A stretch of DNA of 64,000 nt from an unicellular cyanobacterium SU3 (GCA_002172675.1 NETF01000110.1:62001-126000), one strand, 5' to 3'; numbered from the stretch's first letter, positions 1 through 10,258 are shown. Numbers and translations are program-made. Notes: generated from the sequence alone by a model not told the origin.

Positions 1-2
1 CA

Positions 3-1139
3 GTTGCAATTAAAGTTAAGCAAAAATATAACAAAGAAACTGATCCCTATCCTGAAATTTTTACCCCTAAATCTTCTAAAGCTGAATGGAAAGCAGCGAA
101 ATTAGCTATTTCAGCCACTGATATTGCCTATCAAGGGATTATTGCCCATTTACTGGATACTCATTTGGTCATTGAAGTTTGTGCAGTGAGTACCTATCGA
201 ACTTTAACGCCCGATCATATTCTTTATCAACTTTTGAAACCCCACTTTTTTGATACCTTAGCTATTAATTATATGGCTCGTTCTGTTTTCTTAGGACGAG
301 GCGGATTTTTTGATACTACGGGAGCTTTAGGATATACTAGCTCCAATGAATTATTAAGTCGAGCTTATTGGGGCGAAGGGTTAAGCACTGACTATCAAGG
401 TGAACCTTGGGAATTCTACAAAAAAGCCTTACCCTATAGTTTAGAATCCCGTGAGGTTAAAGACTTACCTAACTACTACTATAAAGACGATGCTCTATTG
501 ATGTGGAAGGCGACAAAAAAATATGTTAGTGATGTTATTAAAAATCACTACCAAACTAACCAAGCTGTTGAAAATGACGACAAATTACAAGCTTGGAAAA
601 ATGAATTAATTTCCCCCGACGCAGGCACTATTAAAGGGTTACTTCCCCCAGAAAAAGCATCTCAACTCACAGGACAACTCAATAATGTTGACGATTTAAT
701 TGAGATTGTCACAACGATGATTTTCTTAGCAACCACTCAACACGCTGCTGTTAACTTTGGACAATATGATTATGGTGCATGGGTGGCAAATATGCCGTTT
801 GCGTTGTATGAACCTTTTTCTTCTCTTTATACCGTTGACACAGAAGAAGAACGGGAAAAAATACTTTTGAAATGGTTACCCGGACGACAACAAACCATTA
901 AACAAATTGTCTTAGTTAAAGTCTTAACCATTCTTCCTCCTTTTACTAGCAAGAGTCTTTTAACCTTACCTAACCCCTTCAAAGAAGAGGGTGATAAACA
1001 GGCTTTTAAAGACTTTAAGGAAAAGTTAAGGGAGATTGAATCTCAGTTGAAAGAACGTAATGAACAACTGAAACAAGAAGGTAAAACCCCTTATGTTTAT
1101 TTACAACCTTCTCATATTCCTCAGAGTATCGCTATTTAG
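3..1139 (+). CDS. Lipoxygenase, 5'-truncated by the window edge
   Basis: The frame is open from base 3 and the start lies upstream, so only the C-terminal catalytic part is present (about 378 residues). Lipoxygenases add O2 to polyunsaturated fatty acids to make fatty acid hydroperoxides. All five expected iron ligands are visible: His at 147-149 and His at 162-164 (AHLLDTH, the HxxxxH pair), His at 741-743 and Asn at 753-755 (HAAVNFGQYDYG), and the C-terminal Ile at 1134-1136 that ends the protein (SIAI). The substrate-helix segment with PHF (around LLKPHF) also fits. A terminator follows. The intact ligand set argues for an active enzyme; the substrate and regiospecificity cannot be read from this part. 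Confidence 0.9.
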   Translation, partial: VAIKVKQKYNKETDPYPEIFTPKSSKAEWKAAKLAISATDIAYQGIIAHLLDTHLVIEVCAVSTYRTLTPDHILYQLLKPHFFDTLAINYMARSVFLGRGGFFDTTGALGYTSSNELLSRAYWGEGLSTDYQGEPWEFYKKALPYSLESREVKDLPNYYYKDDALLMWKATKKYVSDVIKNHYQTNQAVENDDKLQAWKNELISPDAGTIKGLLPPEKASQLTGQLNNVDDLIEIVTTMIFLATTQHAAVNFGQYDYGAWVANMPFALYEPFSSLYTVDTEEEREKILLKWLPGRQQTIKQIVLVKVLTILPPFTSKSLLTLPNPFKEEGDKQAFKDFKEKLREIESQLKERNEQLKQEGKTPYVYLQPSHIPQSIAI

Positions 1140-1171
1140 TTGTTTTAGTCATCAATAAATAAGTTTAAAAG

Positions 1172-1203
1172 TAGGCGAGTTAATTAGATTCGCCTATTTT
1201 TTT
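1172..1203 (+). terminator. Intrinsic terminator after the lipoxygenase
   Basis: A 7-bp stem (TAGGCGA at 1172-1178 with TCGCCTA at 1190-1196) closes an 11-nt loop and is followed by seven T residues. It lies 33 bases after the lipoxygenase stop, between convergent genes. Confidence 0.8.
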
Positions 1204-1233
1204 ATAGTAAGGCAAGGTAAAGATTTGAGAAGA

Positions 1234-1818
1234 TCAAAAAGATGACCCAGGTTTCTTTAAAAAATCAATTTCTTCTGGTGTACTAATTCGTCCTAAAATT
1301 TTATTTCGGTGAGGAAAACGCCCAAAACGTTCAATAACTTGATAATGACGAGTCGCAAATTCTATGGCACTTTGACTATTAGGATCATCTTTGAGGGTTG
1401 ATAATAAAGCAACAGCTTGCTGTTGATGGGTTAAATTTTCACTATGTTCAAAAGGCAAATAAATAAACCATCGTTGTACAGGCAATAGTTGACGGTCAAA
1501 CTGTTGAGAAACTGCATATTGAGCCAGTTTTAAGGCCTGATTATCGGTAGCGAATGATTGAGGTGAGTTGCGAAACATATTGCGAGGAAATTGATCAAGA
1601 ACAAGAATTAATGCTAAGCAACTCAATGGGGTATTTTTCCAGTGATCTAAATCTCCCCTAACTGCTTGTTCATAAATAGGCAAAAACTGTGATCGTATCT
1701 TTTGATCAACTAAAGCATCTTTCTTAAACCAAAATTTTCGAGGTTTTCCATAGTCTTTGTCTTTCGGTGTCCCAAACCAGAAGTCTAAAATCTTTCTTAC
1801 ATCATTATTGTCAACCAA
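1234..1818 (-). CDS. DUF924 family protein
   Basis: This 194-residue protein carries the hallmarks of the DUF924 family: DFWFG near the N-terminus, LDQFPRN in the middle, LPFEHSE, and RFGRFPHRN near the C-terminus. The family is helical (TPR-like) and has no established biochemical role. The length is typical for the family. It lies 30 bases downstream of the DUF389 gene on the same strand, so the two may be cotranscribed. Confidence 0.85.
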   Translation of the reverse strand: MVDNNDVRKILDFWFGTPKDKDYGKPRKFWFKKDALVDQKIRSQFLPIYEQAVRGDLDHWKNTPLSCLALILVLDQFPRNMFRNSPQSFATDNQALKLAQYAVSQQFDRQLLPVQRWFIYLPFEHSENLTHQQQAVALLSTLKDDPNSQSAIEFATRHYQVIERFGRFPHRNKILGRISTPEEIDFLKKPGSSF

Positions 1819-1848
1819 TCGTTTTCCTCCTCATAAAACTAATATCAA

Positions 1849-2934
1849 CTATTGATTAGGTACTGTAAAACGCTGAAGAGGAACAACCTCTACATTTAAG
1901 AAAATATCTTCACCAATTTTTTTAGCTAAAGCATCCTGAACGACTTCAACTTGTTTTTGCTCAATTGAACCAAGGGGAGCGGATACTTTAATATCTACTT
2001 TAAGATAACCATTTTTAGGGGTTACGACAATAGAGTTTACAGTTGAATTAACATTTTCTCTGGTAAATATTTTAGTTTCATAAAAAATAAAGTCTTGAAT
2101 TTGATGACGTACATTCTTTTTAATAATTAACTCACGCATTGAAAGACTCAGAGGAACGCCGAGGACAAACATCACGACTGTAGACATGACTAATCCTGTT
2201 TTGGCTCGTTCGATATTGCCATAGGATTGAAACAGAAAAACTAAACTACCAAAAAAGACAATACAGATGAGGTTAGTTAAAAAGAGTAAGAGCGCACCAA
2301 GAGCAATATCTGTCTCTCCTTGAGCTAAACCAATACCGACAACACTTAATGGCGGAACTAAAGCAACTGCGATCGCAACTCCAGGGATAGCACTAGAAAT
2401 ACTACGACGAGTATTAGCAAAAGCTCCTGCAGCCCCTGCTGCCATAGCAATTCCAAAATCAATTAAGGTTGGCTTTACGCGAGACATAATCTCTGTATCA
2501 ACAGTATCCAAGCCAATAATTGAAGTAACGAGCCAAGCAACGCTAATTGTTACCAAAATCCCTTTAAATACGGTAAAACTAGAACGCCGTAATAAGCGAC
2601 GGTTGCCCATCGCCGTAGAATAAGCCATGCCAACAATAGGCCCCATTAACGGAGCAATAATCATTGCTCCAATAATGACTGCAGCACTATTAGCCAGTAG
2701 TCCCAAGGTGGCAATAATGGTCGATAAGCTTAACATGAAGTGAAAGTTAAAAGTGGGAACAGACAACCGCCAAATACTGCGATTGAGGCTGGCAATGGGT
2801 ACGGGTTTTTCTTTGAGCCAATGCCAATCGCCATTATCTTGATTCCACAGTTTCTTAAGACTACTATTTATTTTGCACCATAGGAGCTTGAGGCGGATCA
2901 TGTAGCGAGGATTATAAGTAAGAATAATTGACAT
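1849..2934 (-). CDS. DUF389 integral membrane protein
   Basis: This 361-residue protein has a hydrophilic N-terminus of about 60 residues, then a run of roughly six hydrophobic helices with the DUF389 signature (ANSAAVIIGAMIIAPLMGP). A soluble C-terminal domain of about 90 residues follows. The family occurs in many bacteria and its function is unknown; transport is often supposed but not shown. The DUF924 gene follows closely. The start used is the first ATG. Confidence 0.85.
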   Translation of the reverse strand: MSIILTYNPRYMIRLKLLWCKINSSLKKLWNQDNGDWHWLKEKPVPIASLNRSIWRLSVPTFNFHFMLSLSTIIATLGLLANSAAVIIGAMIIAPLMGPIVGMAYSTAMGNRRLLRRSSFTVFKGILVTISVAWLVTSIIGLDTVDTEIMSRVKPTLIDFGIAMAAGAAGAFANTRRSISSAIPGVAIAVALVPPLSVVGIGLAQGETDIALGALLLFLTNLICIVFFGSLVFLFQSYGNIERAKTGLVMSTVVMFVLGVPLSLSMRELIIKKNVRHQIQDFIFYETKIFTRENVNSTVNSIVVTPKNGYLKVDIKVSAPLGSIEQKQVEVVQDALAKKIGEDIFLNVEVVPLQRFTVPNQ

Positions 2935-3187
2935 GGCGATTCTTTAGAGATTTAATGATATAGGGTAAAAATGACAATTCAAACTAATAAAAAAAATAAA
3001 AACTAATTTATTATTCTCTATTTAACTTAGGTTGCAATCATTCTTTAGACATATTGACAAATAGTGAGAAAAATGGTGTCTACTTCAAAGTAGAACTAGA
3101 AGCGGTTTATGATGCGATCGCAGTCTTTTATTATTCTTATTGGTGTTTAGTTTTTATGTACTGCTTCAAGATATCAGTCTAGATAAT

Positions 3188-6178
3188 CTAATTTTCAGGG
3201 ACAATAATTTCGTCTTGTTGATCTACTTCTCGAATAATGGTAGAAGGATTAACATTTTCGGGTTCAAAAATAGACGTTAAAGCTTGATCTAGGGTTTCTG
3301 ACATAACAATTTGATTTTCATAAACCACAATCACTCTTGCTAAGGTGGGTAAGCTATTTTCTTCAGCTTCTAAATATAAGGGTTCAACATAAAGTAAAGA
3401 TTGTTCTGGGAAAAAAGGAATGACTAATAGGTTCCCTTGAATCACTCGTGATCCTTGACGATTCCACAAAGAAATTTGTTGAGAAATTACAGGATCTTGA
3501 TTAATTAAGGCTTCAATTTGCTCAGGTCCATAAACAATTCTTTGTTTGGGTAGTTCAAATAACAGCATTCTACCATAATTATTCCCATCGGAACGAGCAA
3601 ATAAACCAGCAATTAAATTATTACGACTGGTAGGCGTATAAACACTAAATAACATAAATTCTTGTGCATCACTGGTAAGCTTCATTAATAAGTAATAGGG
3701 TTCGATGGGTTGCCGATTTTCTCCATAAATTTCTTGAGGAATTCGCCATTGATCCTCTCGATTATAAAACACTTGAGGATCGGTCATGTGATAAGTCAAT
3801 AAACGTTCTGATTGCGTATTATATAAATCCCTAGGATAACGAATATGCGCCTTAAGAAAAACAGGCATTTCTGCGAAAGGTTTAAAGAGAGTGGGAAAAA
3901 TTTTATCCCAAGTTTGAATTAAGGGATCACTCTGATCAATTACGTAGAAATTAACATCACCATTGTAAGCATCGATAACAATTTTGACAGAATTACGAAT
4001 ATAATTAAAGGGGCGATCGCCGGGTTCTGAATAGGGATAGCGATTGCTGGTTGTATAAGCATCAATTATCCAATATAAAGTGGTTTCTTCTGGTTTATTT
4101 TCATCATTTTTAACCCTAGCTGTTACTAAATAAGGATCACGATCAAATCTCAAGAAAGGGGCAATCATTCTAATTCTACGATTAATATTACGTCTAAATA
4201 TTAATCGAGTATTGGGGGTAAAATTTTGCGTAAATATCATTTGCCAATCTTTTAAATAGGTAGCAAATAATAATCGTCTGGCACCATTTTTTATTTCAAT
4301 ACCCCCTCTTCCATCGTAAGTATTATACACATTATCTTGACCACTGGGATAGTCTAATTCTTTGACTTCCGTATTGGTCATAATATAAGTATTTGTTGAC
4401 TCTCCGAAGTAAATTCTAGGGTTATCAATGGGAATACTATCTCGAATTAAAGCACTAGAAGTTTGTAAGTCTCCTGTATTGCTTTGGGTCCCAATATTTT
4501 CAACAAAATAGAAAGGTAAACCTCCTTGAGCAACCTGATTAACTGGAGATAAAGTAAAGCCATAACCATGAGTATAAACAAGGTGTTTATTCACCCAAGT
4601 TTTAGCTTGTTCGGGGACTTCATTATAGTCTAATTCTCTGGCAGCAATTAACACCTGTTGCTTAGCAATTTCTGGTAAATTTTCTTTATCTTCAAGGGGG
4701 ATTGTGTAACGATCCATATCAGCATCGTTAAATTTATAATAGAGTCGTAATTGTTGTAATTGACGATTTGTTTGTAAGAGAGGACGGGAGTCCCAAAGCC
4801 GAATATTATTAATAGTGAGGCGATTTTCATCTAAATCTTCTGCTGTTAAACTTCCTGTTGCATTTAGAGTTTCGACTTCAATTTTATCTAAATCAAAAGC
4901 ACTACGGGTAAAAGCAATATTACGTTCAATATAAGGTCTTTCTCTATCTAATTCATTGGGTTCTACAATTAAACTTTGTACTATTTGTTGACCAAAGAAA
5001 GAAATAAATAAAATACTTAAATAGACCATAAAAGGTAGGGGAGAAAAAGGAAGATTATAAAAAATAGAACGTTTTAATGAACGCATTTTTGCATAGCGTC
5101 CCCATCCTGTCATTCCCTTAATTAATAACCATAATGCAATTATCATAGAAGTAATAGCTGCAATGGTATAGATAGGCAATAAAAAATGGATATCTGTATA
5201 ACTGGCTCCAAAGACAACCCCCTCAGTAGAGTATAATAACTGATATCTAGCTAACCAGTGATAGAGTCCGATAATGGACATCAAAAGACCGCCTAAAATA
5301 TATATGTGGCGGAGTTGATCGCGAGAAAATCCAGGAAATTTCCCTTGAGATAAACTATTTGCTGATAACAAATAGGTTAAAGTAGCAATAACTAATCCTA
5401 ATAAAAATAATCCCCCTAACCAAAAATTAATCAATTTCCAAAAGGAAAAATTAAAAATGTAGAAACCAATATCTCGACCAAATTGGGGATCAATTTCTCC
5501 AAAATCAGTCGGACTAAAATACAGTGCAATTCTTGTCCAGTTTCCTGATAAAACCAAACCGAATATCATACTAAATACTAAAGATGTTACTTTTAAGAAG
5601 AACTGACCTCTAAGAAAAATAATCGTAATAATTGTGACTAAAATCGCCCCTTTCCATAACTGCTCTTTTAGTTGGGATAAGAGTTGAGGAACCGATGTAA
5701 AAAAGAACGGATTAGGTAGATTTGGTGTAATATTCGGTAAGGTAAAGTCTGGAGTCCAAACATTATAAGCGACATCAATGTAATAAAGGAGCATTAAGCC
5801 AATTAATCCCCCTAAACTAACAATGAGAAGAATTAACCACAAAAGACCAAAAGAACGAGACTCAGGTGTTAATTGAGGATTTCTTTTTTTACGTTGTCTC
5901 CGTCTTTTTTCATTAGGGGTAAGAACTTGAGGGATGAAAGTCCATTGATGGCGTTTAGCGTGACGTAAATTTCCCCATAAAAACCATAATGAAAAACTAC
6001 TAATAACACCCCATAACCCCAACTGCCATAATAATTGTTTGAGAAAGATATCTAAATAACCTACTTCTTGGAACCAAAGTCCCTCAACAATAATGTGGGA
6101 CACCAATTCAAATATTAAGCCAATGCTTAATAAAACAGTAAGCAATTTGGTTAGGGAAGCATTGAAAAATTTAGACAT
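3188..6178 (-). CDS. UPF0182 family large membrane protein
   Basis: This 996-residue protein matches the layout of the UPF0182 family. About seven transmembrane helices occupy residues 10-400, followed by a large extracytoplasmic region of about 550 residues with conserved stretches such as TRSAFDLD, RPLLQTNRQLQQLRLYYKF and YNTYDGRGGIE. The function of the family is unknown. A short Arg/Lys-rich cytoplasmic loop (KRRRQRKKR, about residue 90) separates helices. It starts 25 bases downstream of the P450 gene on the same strand, which suggests a two-gene transcript. Confidence 0.88.
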   Translation of the reverse strand: MSKFFNASLTKLLTVLLSIGLIFELVSHIIVEGLWFQEVGYLDIFLKQLLWQLGLWGVISSFSLWFLWGNLRHAKRHQWTFIPQVLTPNEKRRRQRKKRNPQLTPESRSFGLLWLILLIVSLGGLIGLMLLYYIDVAYNVWTPDFTLPNITPNLPNPFFFTSVPQLLSQLKEQLWKGAILVTIITIIFLRGQFFLKVTSLVFSMIFGLVLSGNWTRIALYFSPTDFGEIDPQFGRDIGFYIFNFSFWKLINFWLGGLFLLGLVIATLTYLLSANSLSQGKFPGFSRDQLRHIYILGGLLMSIIGLYHWLARYQLLYSTEGVVFGASYTDIHFLLPIYTIAAITSMIIALWLLIKGMTGWGRYAKMRSLKRSIFYNLPFSPLPFMVYLSILFISFFGQQIVQSLIVEPNELDRERPYIERNIAFTRSAFDLDKIEVETLNATGSLTAEDLDENRLTINNIRLWDSRPLLQTNRQLQQLRLYYKFNDADMDRYTIPLEDKENLPEIAKQQVLIAARELDYNEVPEQAKTWVNKHLVYTHGYGFTLSPVNQVAQGGLPFYFVENIGTQSNTGDLQTSSALIRDSIPIDNPRIYFGESTNTYIMTNTEVKELDYPSGQDNVYNTYDGRGGIEIKNGARRLLFATYLKDWQMIFTQNFTPNTRLIFRRNINRRIRMIAPFLRFDRDPYLVTARVKNDENKPEETTLYWIIDAYTTSNRYPYSEPGDRPFNYIRNSVKIVIDAYNGDVNFYVIDQSDPLIQTWDKIFPTLFKPFAEMPVFLKAHIRYPRDLYNTQSERLLTYHMTDPQVFYNREDQWRIPQEIYGENRQPIEPYYLLMKLTSDAQEFMLFSVYTPTSRNNLIAGLFARSDGNNYGRMLLFELPKQRIVYGPEQIEALINQDPVISQQISLWNRQGSRVIQGNLLVIPFFPEQSLLYVEPLYLEAEENSLPTLARVIVVYENQIVMSETLDQALTSIFEPENVNPSTIIREVDQQDEIIVPEN

Positions 6179-6203
6179 AATTAGGAGTTATGGGAGTAAA
6201 TTT

Positions 6204-7589
6204 TTATTGTCTTGATAATTCCAATTCTCGAACGGGTTGAGGTTGACGTTTTCCCTCTAAAATCATTTTCACCCCTCTAGCAGGGGATAAAGTTACACCC
6301 CGTCTTTGTTGTTTTTCGGGTTGAGTATCCGCTAATTTTAAGCGATACTGAGACACAATTGTGGCGATAACTAATTTCATCTCAAATTGTGCCAAAGCTT
6401 CCCCGACGCAACGACGAGATCCCCCACCAAAAGGTATAAACTCGTAAGGAGTATATTGACGATCAATAAATCTCTGGGGATTAAATTGTTCAGGGTTGGT
6501 ATATAAATCTTCCCGTAGATGGGTTAAATACATACACCCCATGATCATATTCCCAGGTTCAAAGGTGTAACCGGATATCTCCACCTTTTCTTGAGCCACT
6601 CTGGTAAAGGTTAACATGGCAGAAGGAGAGAGTCTCATCGTTTCGTTACACACTGCGGTTAAGTAAGGAAGACGGAAAATATCCATTCCTCCTGCATTGG
6701 GGGAAAGGGTATTTAACTCTTCGATTAGCTTATCTTTGACTTCAGGGGTATCATGAATCCAGTATAAAGCCCAGGCCATGGCTGATGCAGTGGTTTCGTG
6801 ACCAGCAGTTAAGAGAGTCATTAATTCATCCCTTAATTCTTGATCACTCATCCCTTCGTCCTGTTCATCTTTTGCAGACATGAGAAGGGATAAAATATCT
6901 GTGCGATCCGGATCAGGGTTGGCGCGGCGATCGCTAATTTCTGCATAGATTAAGTCATCGATCGCTTGACGTTGGCGAATAAAGTGACCCCAAGGACTCC
7001 AACTGCCTAAGTCTTTTTGCAAAAAGGGAAAGAATAAAAAAGCAGAAGTGATAGGCGAATTGAACAGATCAAGCATTTTTTTTAGTCGATCTTGTAATTC
7101 TTCATAGCGTTTTCCTTGAGTGACCCCAAATACCGCTTCCATAATCACTTTTAAGGAGATATCTTGCATGATCTCCCTAGCTAAAAAGGGTTGATTTTGC
7201 GGTACTTTTTCCATCACTTCTTCAGTAATACGACAAGTCAAGTCGCCATATACTTTAAGGCGTTCCCCGTGAAACGATGGCATCACCAACTGACGACGTT
7301 GACGATGGCGATCGCCGTCTAGCATCAGCACTGAAGAATCTCCAACCAATGGCCGCAATATGGCATTTAAGTTACTTGGAGAGATAAATTGCTTGCGATC
7401 GTGGGTTAAAATATATTGCATGATCTCAGGATTACTCGTGAGAAAGATATTATCCCCAAAACCGACCATTTTGACTTTAAATATATCCTGATAGCGACGA
7501 TGATTCGTTTTTAGATACTTGGTCGGATTGAAAATCCATTGTAATTGTTGTATCAATTTAGGGGTTTTAGAAGCAGGGATCGTTTTCAT
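6204..7589 (-). CDS. Cytochrome P450 (CYP110-like)
   Basis: This is a 461-residue soluble P450 monooxygenase. The I-helix oxygen-binding motif AGHETTASAMAW, the K-helix ExxR (NETMRL) and the heme loop FGGGSRRCVGEALAQFE with the cysteine thiolate ligand are all intact. The N-terminal layout (LQWIFNPTKYLK) resembles the cyanobacterial CYP110 group, some of which act on fatty acids or terpenes; the group call is an inference from memory of the family. No ferredoxin or reductase gene is adjacent. It is divergent from flv4 across about 250 bases and probably cotranscribed with the UPF0182 gene. Confidence 0.9.
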   Translation of the reverse strand: MKTIPASKTPKLIQQLQWIFNPTKYLKTNHRRYQDIFKVKMVGFGDNIFLTSNPEIMQYILTHDRKQFISPSNLNAILRPLVGDSSVLMLDGDRHRQRRQLVMPSFHGERLKVYGDLTCRITEEVMEKVPQNQPFLAREIMQDISLKVIMEAVFGVTQGKRYEELQDRLKKMLDLFNSPITSAFLFFPFLQKDLGSWSPWGHFIRQRQAIDDLIYAEISDRRANPDPDRTDILSLLMSAKDEQDEGMSDQELRDELMTLLTAGHETTASAMAWALYWIHDTPEVKDKLIEELNTLSPNAGGMDIFRLPYLTAVCNETMRLSPSAMLTFTRVAQEKVEISGYTFEPGNMIMGCMYLTHLREDLYTNPEQFNPQRFIDRQYTPYEFIPFGGGSRRCVGEALAQFEMKLVIATIVSQYRLKLADTQPEKQQRRGVTLSPARGVKMILEGKRQPQPVRELELSRQ

Positions 7590-7839
7590 TATGCTGATTA
7601 TTATCGTTGTATAACACCTTCTTTAATTATGGTAGTTGATCTAACTTCTTAATTTTTCTAAGGGTCAACGGCCATTGCTCCCTAGTCTTAGCAATAGTAA
7701 TCATTAATCTCTTTAAATATAATTTTTACTTATATTTAGCTTAAAGAATTGACATTTTACAAAACCTATGCAAGCAGGTCATAATGAAACTTAAGCAAGT
7801 TTAAGTATTGTAAATAAAGTTATTTGGAGGCAGCAGTGT
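7590..7839. promoter_or_regulatory. Divergent P450 / flv4 control region
   Basis: This 250-bp region drives the P450 gene leftward and the flv4 operon rightward. A near-consensus -10 hexamer CATAAT lies at 7780-7785, about 55 bases before the flv4 start. A strong ribosome site GGAGG at 7826-7830, nine bases before ATG 7840, fixes the flv4 start. In Synechocystis the flv4 operon is induced by low CO2 and opposed by an antisense RNA; no antisense promoter could be confirmed here by eye. Confidence 0.55.
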
Positions 7840-9570
7840 ATGGTTGCACTCACTCATCAAGGTACCCACTTAAGAGCATTAAATCGTTTGACCTTACAAA
7901 CGAGTCAGATCGGTGAAGATACCACAGCCATTCGTTGTTTAGATTGGGATCGCGATCGCTTCGATATTGAGTTTGGTTTAAGAAACGGAACCACTTACAA
8001 TTCTTTTATTATAAATGCAGAAAAAACTGCATTAGTTGATACATCTCACGGAAAATTTAGACAATTATATTTAGACTGTTTAGCTGATTTAATTGATCTT
8101 TCTACCCTTGACTATCTTATTGTTAGTCATACGGAACCGGATCATAGTGGGTTAGTTAAAAATGTTTTAAAATTAGCCCCTAATGTCACTATTGTGGGTT
8201 CAAAAGTCGCCATACAGTTCTTAGAAAATATGGTGCATCAACCCTTCAAAAGTCTCATCGTTAAGAGTGGATCTAGTTTAGATTTAGGAAAAGGACACGA
8301 ATTGCAATTTGTTTCTGCACCTAATTTGCATTGGCCAGACACCATTTTTACCTATGATCAAAAAACCAGTATTCTTTATACTTGCGATGTATTCGGAATG
8401 CACTATTGTGACGATTATATCTACGATGAAGAACCCGATCTCTTACAAGCAGATTTTAAATATTATTATGACTGTTTAATGGGTCCGAATGCTCGCTCTG
8501 TTTTAGCCGCCTTAAAACGCATTAATAAACTAGATATCCGAACCATTGCCACTGGACATGGACCATTGTTAAAACATCATATTCCTCAGTGGATGAATGA
8601 TTATGAAAAATGGAGTAAAGAACAGGCAAAAACCGATAATTTAGTGGTCATTTTTTATGACGAAAACTATGGTTATGGGGAAGAGATCGCTAGACACATT
8701 GCCCAAGGATTGCAAAAAACTGAGGTAAATATTGACTTAATTGATTTATCGACAACTGATCCCCACGAAACTCGGCAACTGGTTTATGAAGCCAAAGGAT
8801 TAGTATTAGGAATGCCTTCACAGACCGACGATCACGCTCAGGTTATTGTTAATACCATTTTAGCCGTTGCCCATCCCAAACAAGCGATCGGCTTATTTGA
8901 GTCAGGAGGAGGAGAAGACGAACCTATTTATCCCTTGCGGAATCAATTGCAAGAAATTGGCGTAACCGAAGGATTTCCCCCCATTTTGGTTAAAAGTGCG
9001 CCAACCCCTAACATCGAAAAAATGGCCGAAGAAGCAGGAACCGATCTGGGTCAATGGATCACCAGAGATCGTTCGATTAAAAAGCTAAAAAACATTGATT
9101 CAGGGCTAGAAAAAGCATTAGGACGCATTAGTAACGGATTATATTTAATTACGGCAAATAAAGGAGAAGTTGCTGGTTCAATGTTAGCCTCTTGGGTAAT
9201 TCAAGCCAGTTTAGAACCCTTGGGAGTGGCCATTGCCGTGTCAAAAGATCGTGCCATTGAATCATTATTGCATCCAGGCGATCGCTTTGTTCTCAATGTA
9301 CTCGAAGAGGGGAACGCACAAGGGTTAATGAAGCATTTTCTAAAACGGTTTGCACCAGGGGCCGATCGCTTTGCAGGTATCAAAACTTATCCGGCACAAA
9401 ATGGCTCTCAAATTTTAGCGAATGCTTTAGCTTACCTCGAATGTAAAGTGATGAGTCGTACTGACTGCGGTGATCACTGGATGATTTATAGCACTGTACA
9501 ACGGGGACGAGTGTCTAACGTTGATGGTTTAACAGCAGTGCATCATCGCAAAGTTGGCAATCATTATTGA
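7840..9570 (+). CDS. flv4: Flavodiiron protein Flv4 (canonical di-iron site)
   Basis: This is a 576-residue cyanobacterial flavodiiron protein. It has a metallo-beta-lactamase-like domain (about 1-260), a flavodoxin domain (about 265-410) and a C-terminal flavin reductase-like domain (about 425-576). Such proteins pass electrons from photosynthesis to O2 and protect photosystem II. The iron ligands are complete: H97-x-E99-x-D101-H102 (SHTEPDH), His in LHWPD, Asp in YTCDVFG, and His in TGHGPL. Together with the two genes downstream, this identifies it as Flv4 of the flv4-sll0218-flv2 operon, not Flv3. Start supported by GGAGG nine bases upstream. Confidence 0.93.
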   Translation: MVALTHQGTHLRALNRLTLQTSQIGEDTTAIRCLDWDRDRFDIEFGLRNGTTYNSFIINAEKTALVDTSHGKFRQLYLDCLADLIDLSTLDYLIVSHTEPDHSGLVKNVLKLAPNVTIVGSKVAIQFLENMVHQPFKSLIVKSGSSLDLGKGHELQFVSAPNLHWPDTIFTYDQKTSILYTCDVFGMHYCDDYIYDEEPDLLQADFKYYYDCLMGPNARSVLAALKRINKLDIRTIATGHGPLLKHHIPQWMNDYEKWSKEQAKTDNLVVIFYDENYGYGEEIARHIAQGLQKTEVNIDLIDLSTTDPHETRQLVYEAKGLVLGMPSQTDDHAQVIVNTILAVAHPKQAIGLFESGGGEDEPIYPLRNQLQEIGVTEGFPPILVKSAPTPNIEKMAEEAGTDLGQWITRDRSIKKLKNIDSGLEKALGRISNGLYLITANKGEVAGSMLASWVIQASLEPLGVAIAVSKDRAIESLLHPGDRFVLNVLEEGNAQGLMKHFLKRFAPGADRFAGIKTYPAQNGSQILANALAYLECKVMSRTDCGDHWMIYSTVQRGRVSNVDGLTAVHHRKVGNHY

Positions 9571-9701
9571 AGATAGGCAAGAGGCAACAAGCATTCTAGC
9601 AATAGGGTTATATCATCACAAGATTTCCTTATTTTTTACTATTTCCTAGTCTCTTCTCTTTCCCAGTCTCCTCATTATTGACTTTTTAAAATCTTAAAAT
9701 C

Positions 9702-10238
9702 ATGTACGAATCTTTAAAACATTCCTCTTCGCAGCGCAAAAGTTGGCTTAACCTCAACCGTATCGTCAACATTCTAGAAGTCATTCAAGATGCGATTGTT
9801 ATCTGTTTGTGTTTAGGACTATTTTCGTTTATGGTGTTGCAACTGTATTCAATGGTATTGTCTCTGTTGCCGCCGGTACAATTTCAGATAGTAACGGCTG
9901 ATATCTTATCCTTGCTTATTTGGGTAGAATTGTTCCGTTTATTAATTATTTACCTCCAAGAACAACGCATTTCTATCGGTGTTGCTGTAGAAGTCGCTAT
10001 TGTCTCAGTTTTACGAGAATTTATTGTAAGAGGCGTATTAGAAATTGCCGCAACGCAAGTATTAGCCACCTGTGCCTTTTTACTGGTTTTAGGAATGTTA
10101 ATGGTGATTCGAGTTTGGCTTCCTCCTACCTTTGACGGTATTGATCCCGAACACGCCGTATCCCAACGCCATCAACAACGTGCAACGGCTAAAAAAGCAG
10201 AAACTAATGGTAATCACGCCATTTTAGCTAAAAATTAA
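9702..10238 (+). CDS. Sll0218-like PsiE-family membrane protein
   Basis: This 178-residue protein has four hydrophobic helices (about residues 30-55, 65-85, 95-115 and 120-142) and a polar, basic C-terminal tail. It fits the PsiE family, and its position between flv4 and flv2 matches Synechocystis Sll0218. That protein is reported to stabilise photosystem II under high light and low CO2. The identification rests mainly on gene order and topology. Confidence 0.87.
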   Translation: MYESLKHSSSQRKSWLNLNRIVNILEVIQDAIVICLCLGLFSFMVLQLYSMVLSLLPPVQFQIVTADILSLLIWVELFRLLIIYLQEQRISIGVAVEVAIVSVLREFIVRGVLEIAATQVLATCAFLLVLGMLMVIRVWLPPTFDGIDPEHAVSQRHQQRATAKKAETNGNHAILAKN

Positions 10239-10239
10239 G

Positions 10240-10258
10240 TCCCCCTTTTTAAGGGGGG
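10240..10258. repeat. C-run/G-run hairpin between sll0218-like gene and flv2
   Basis: CCCCCTT at 10241-10247 pairs with AAGGGGG at 10251-10257 around a TTT loop, and a second G run follows at 10261-10266. This is a common dispersed cyanobacterial intergenic hairpin. Inside the operon it could stabilise or process the message. No T tract follows, so it is not a classical terminator. Confidence 0.6.

Noticed and set aside
7590-7839. Antisense RNA to flv4 as known in Synechocystis
   Set aside because: No convincing antisense promoter or terminator could be fixed by eye.
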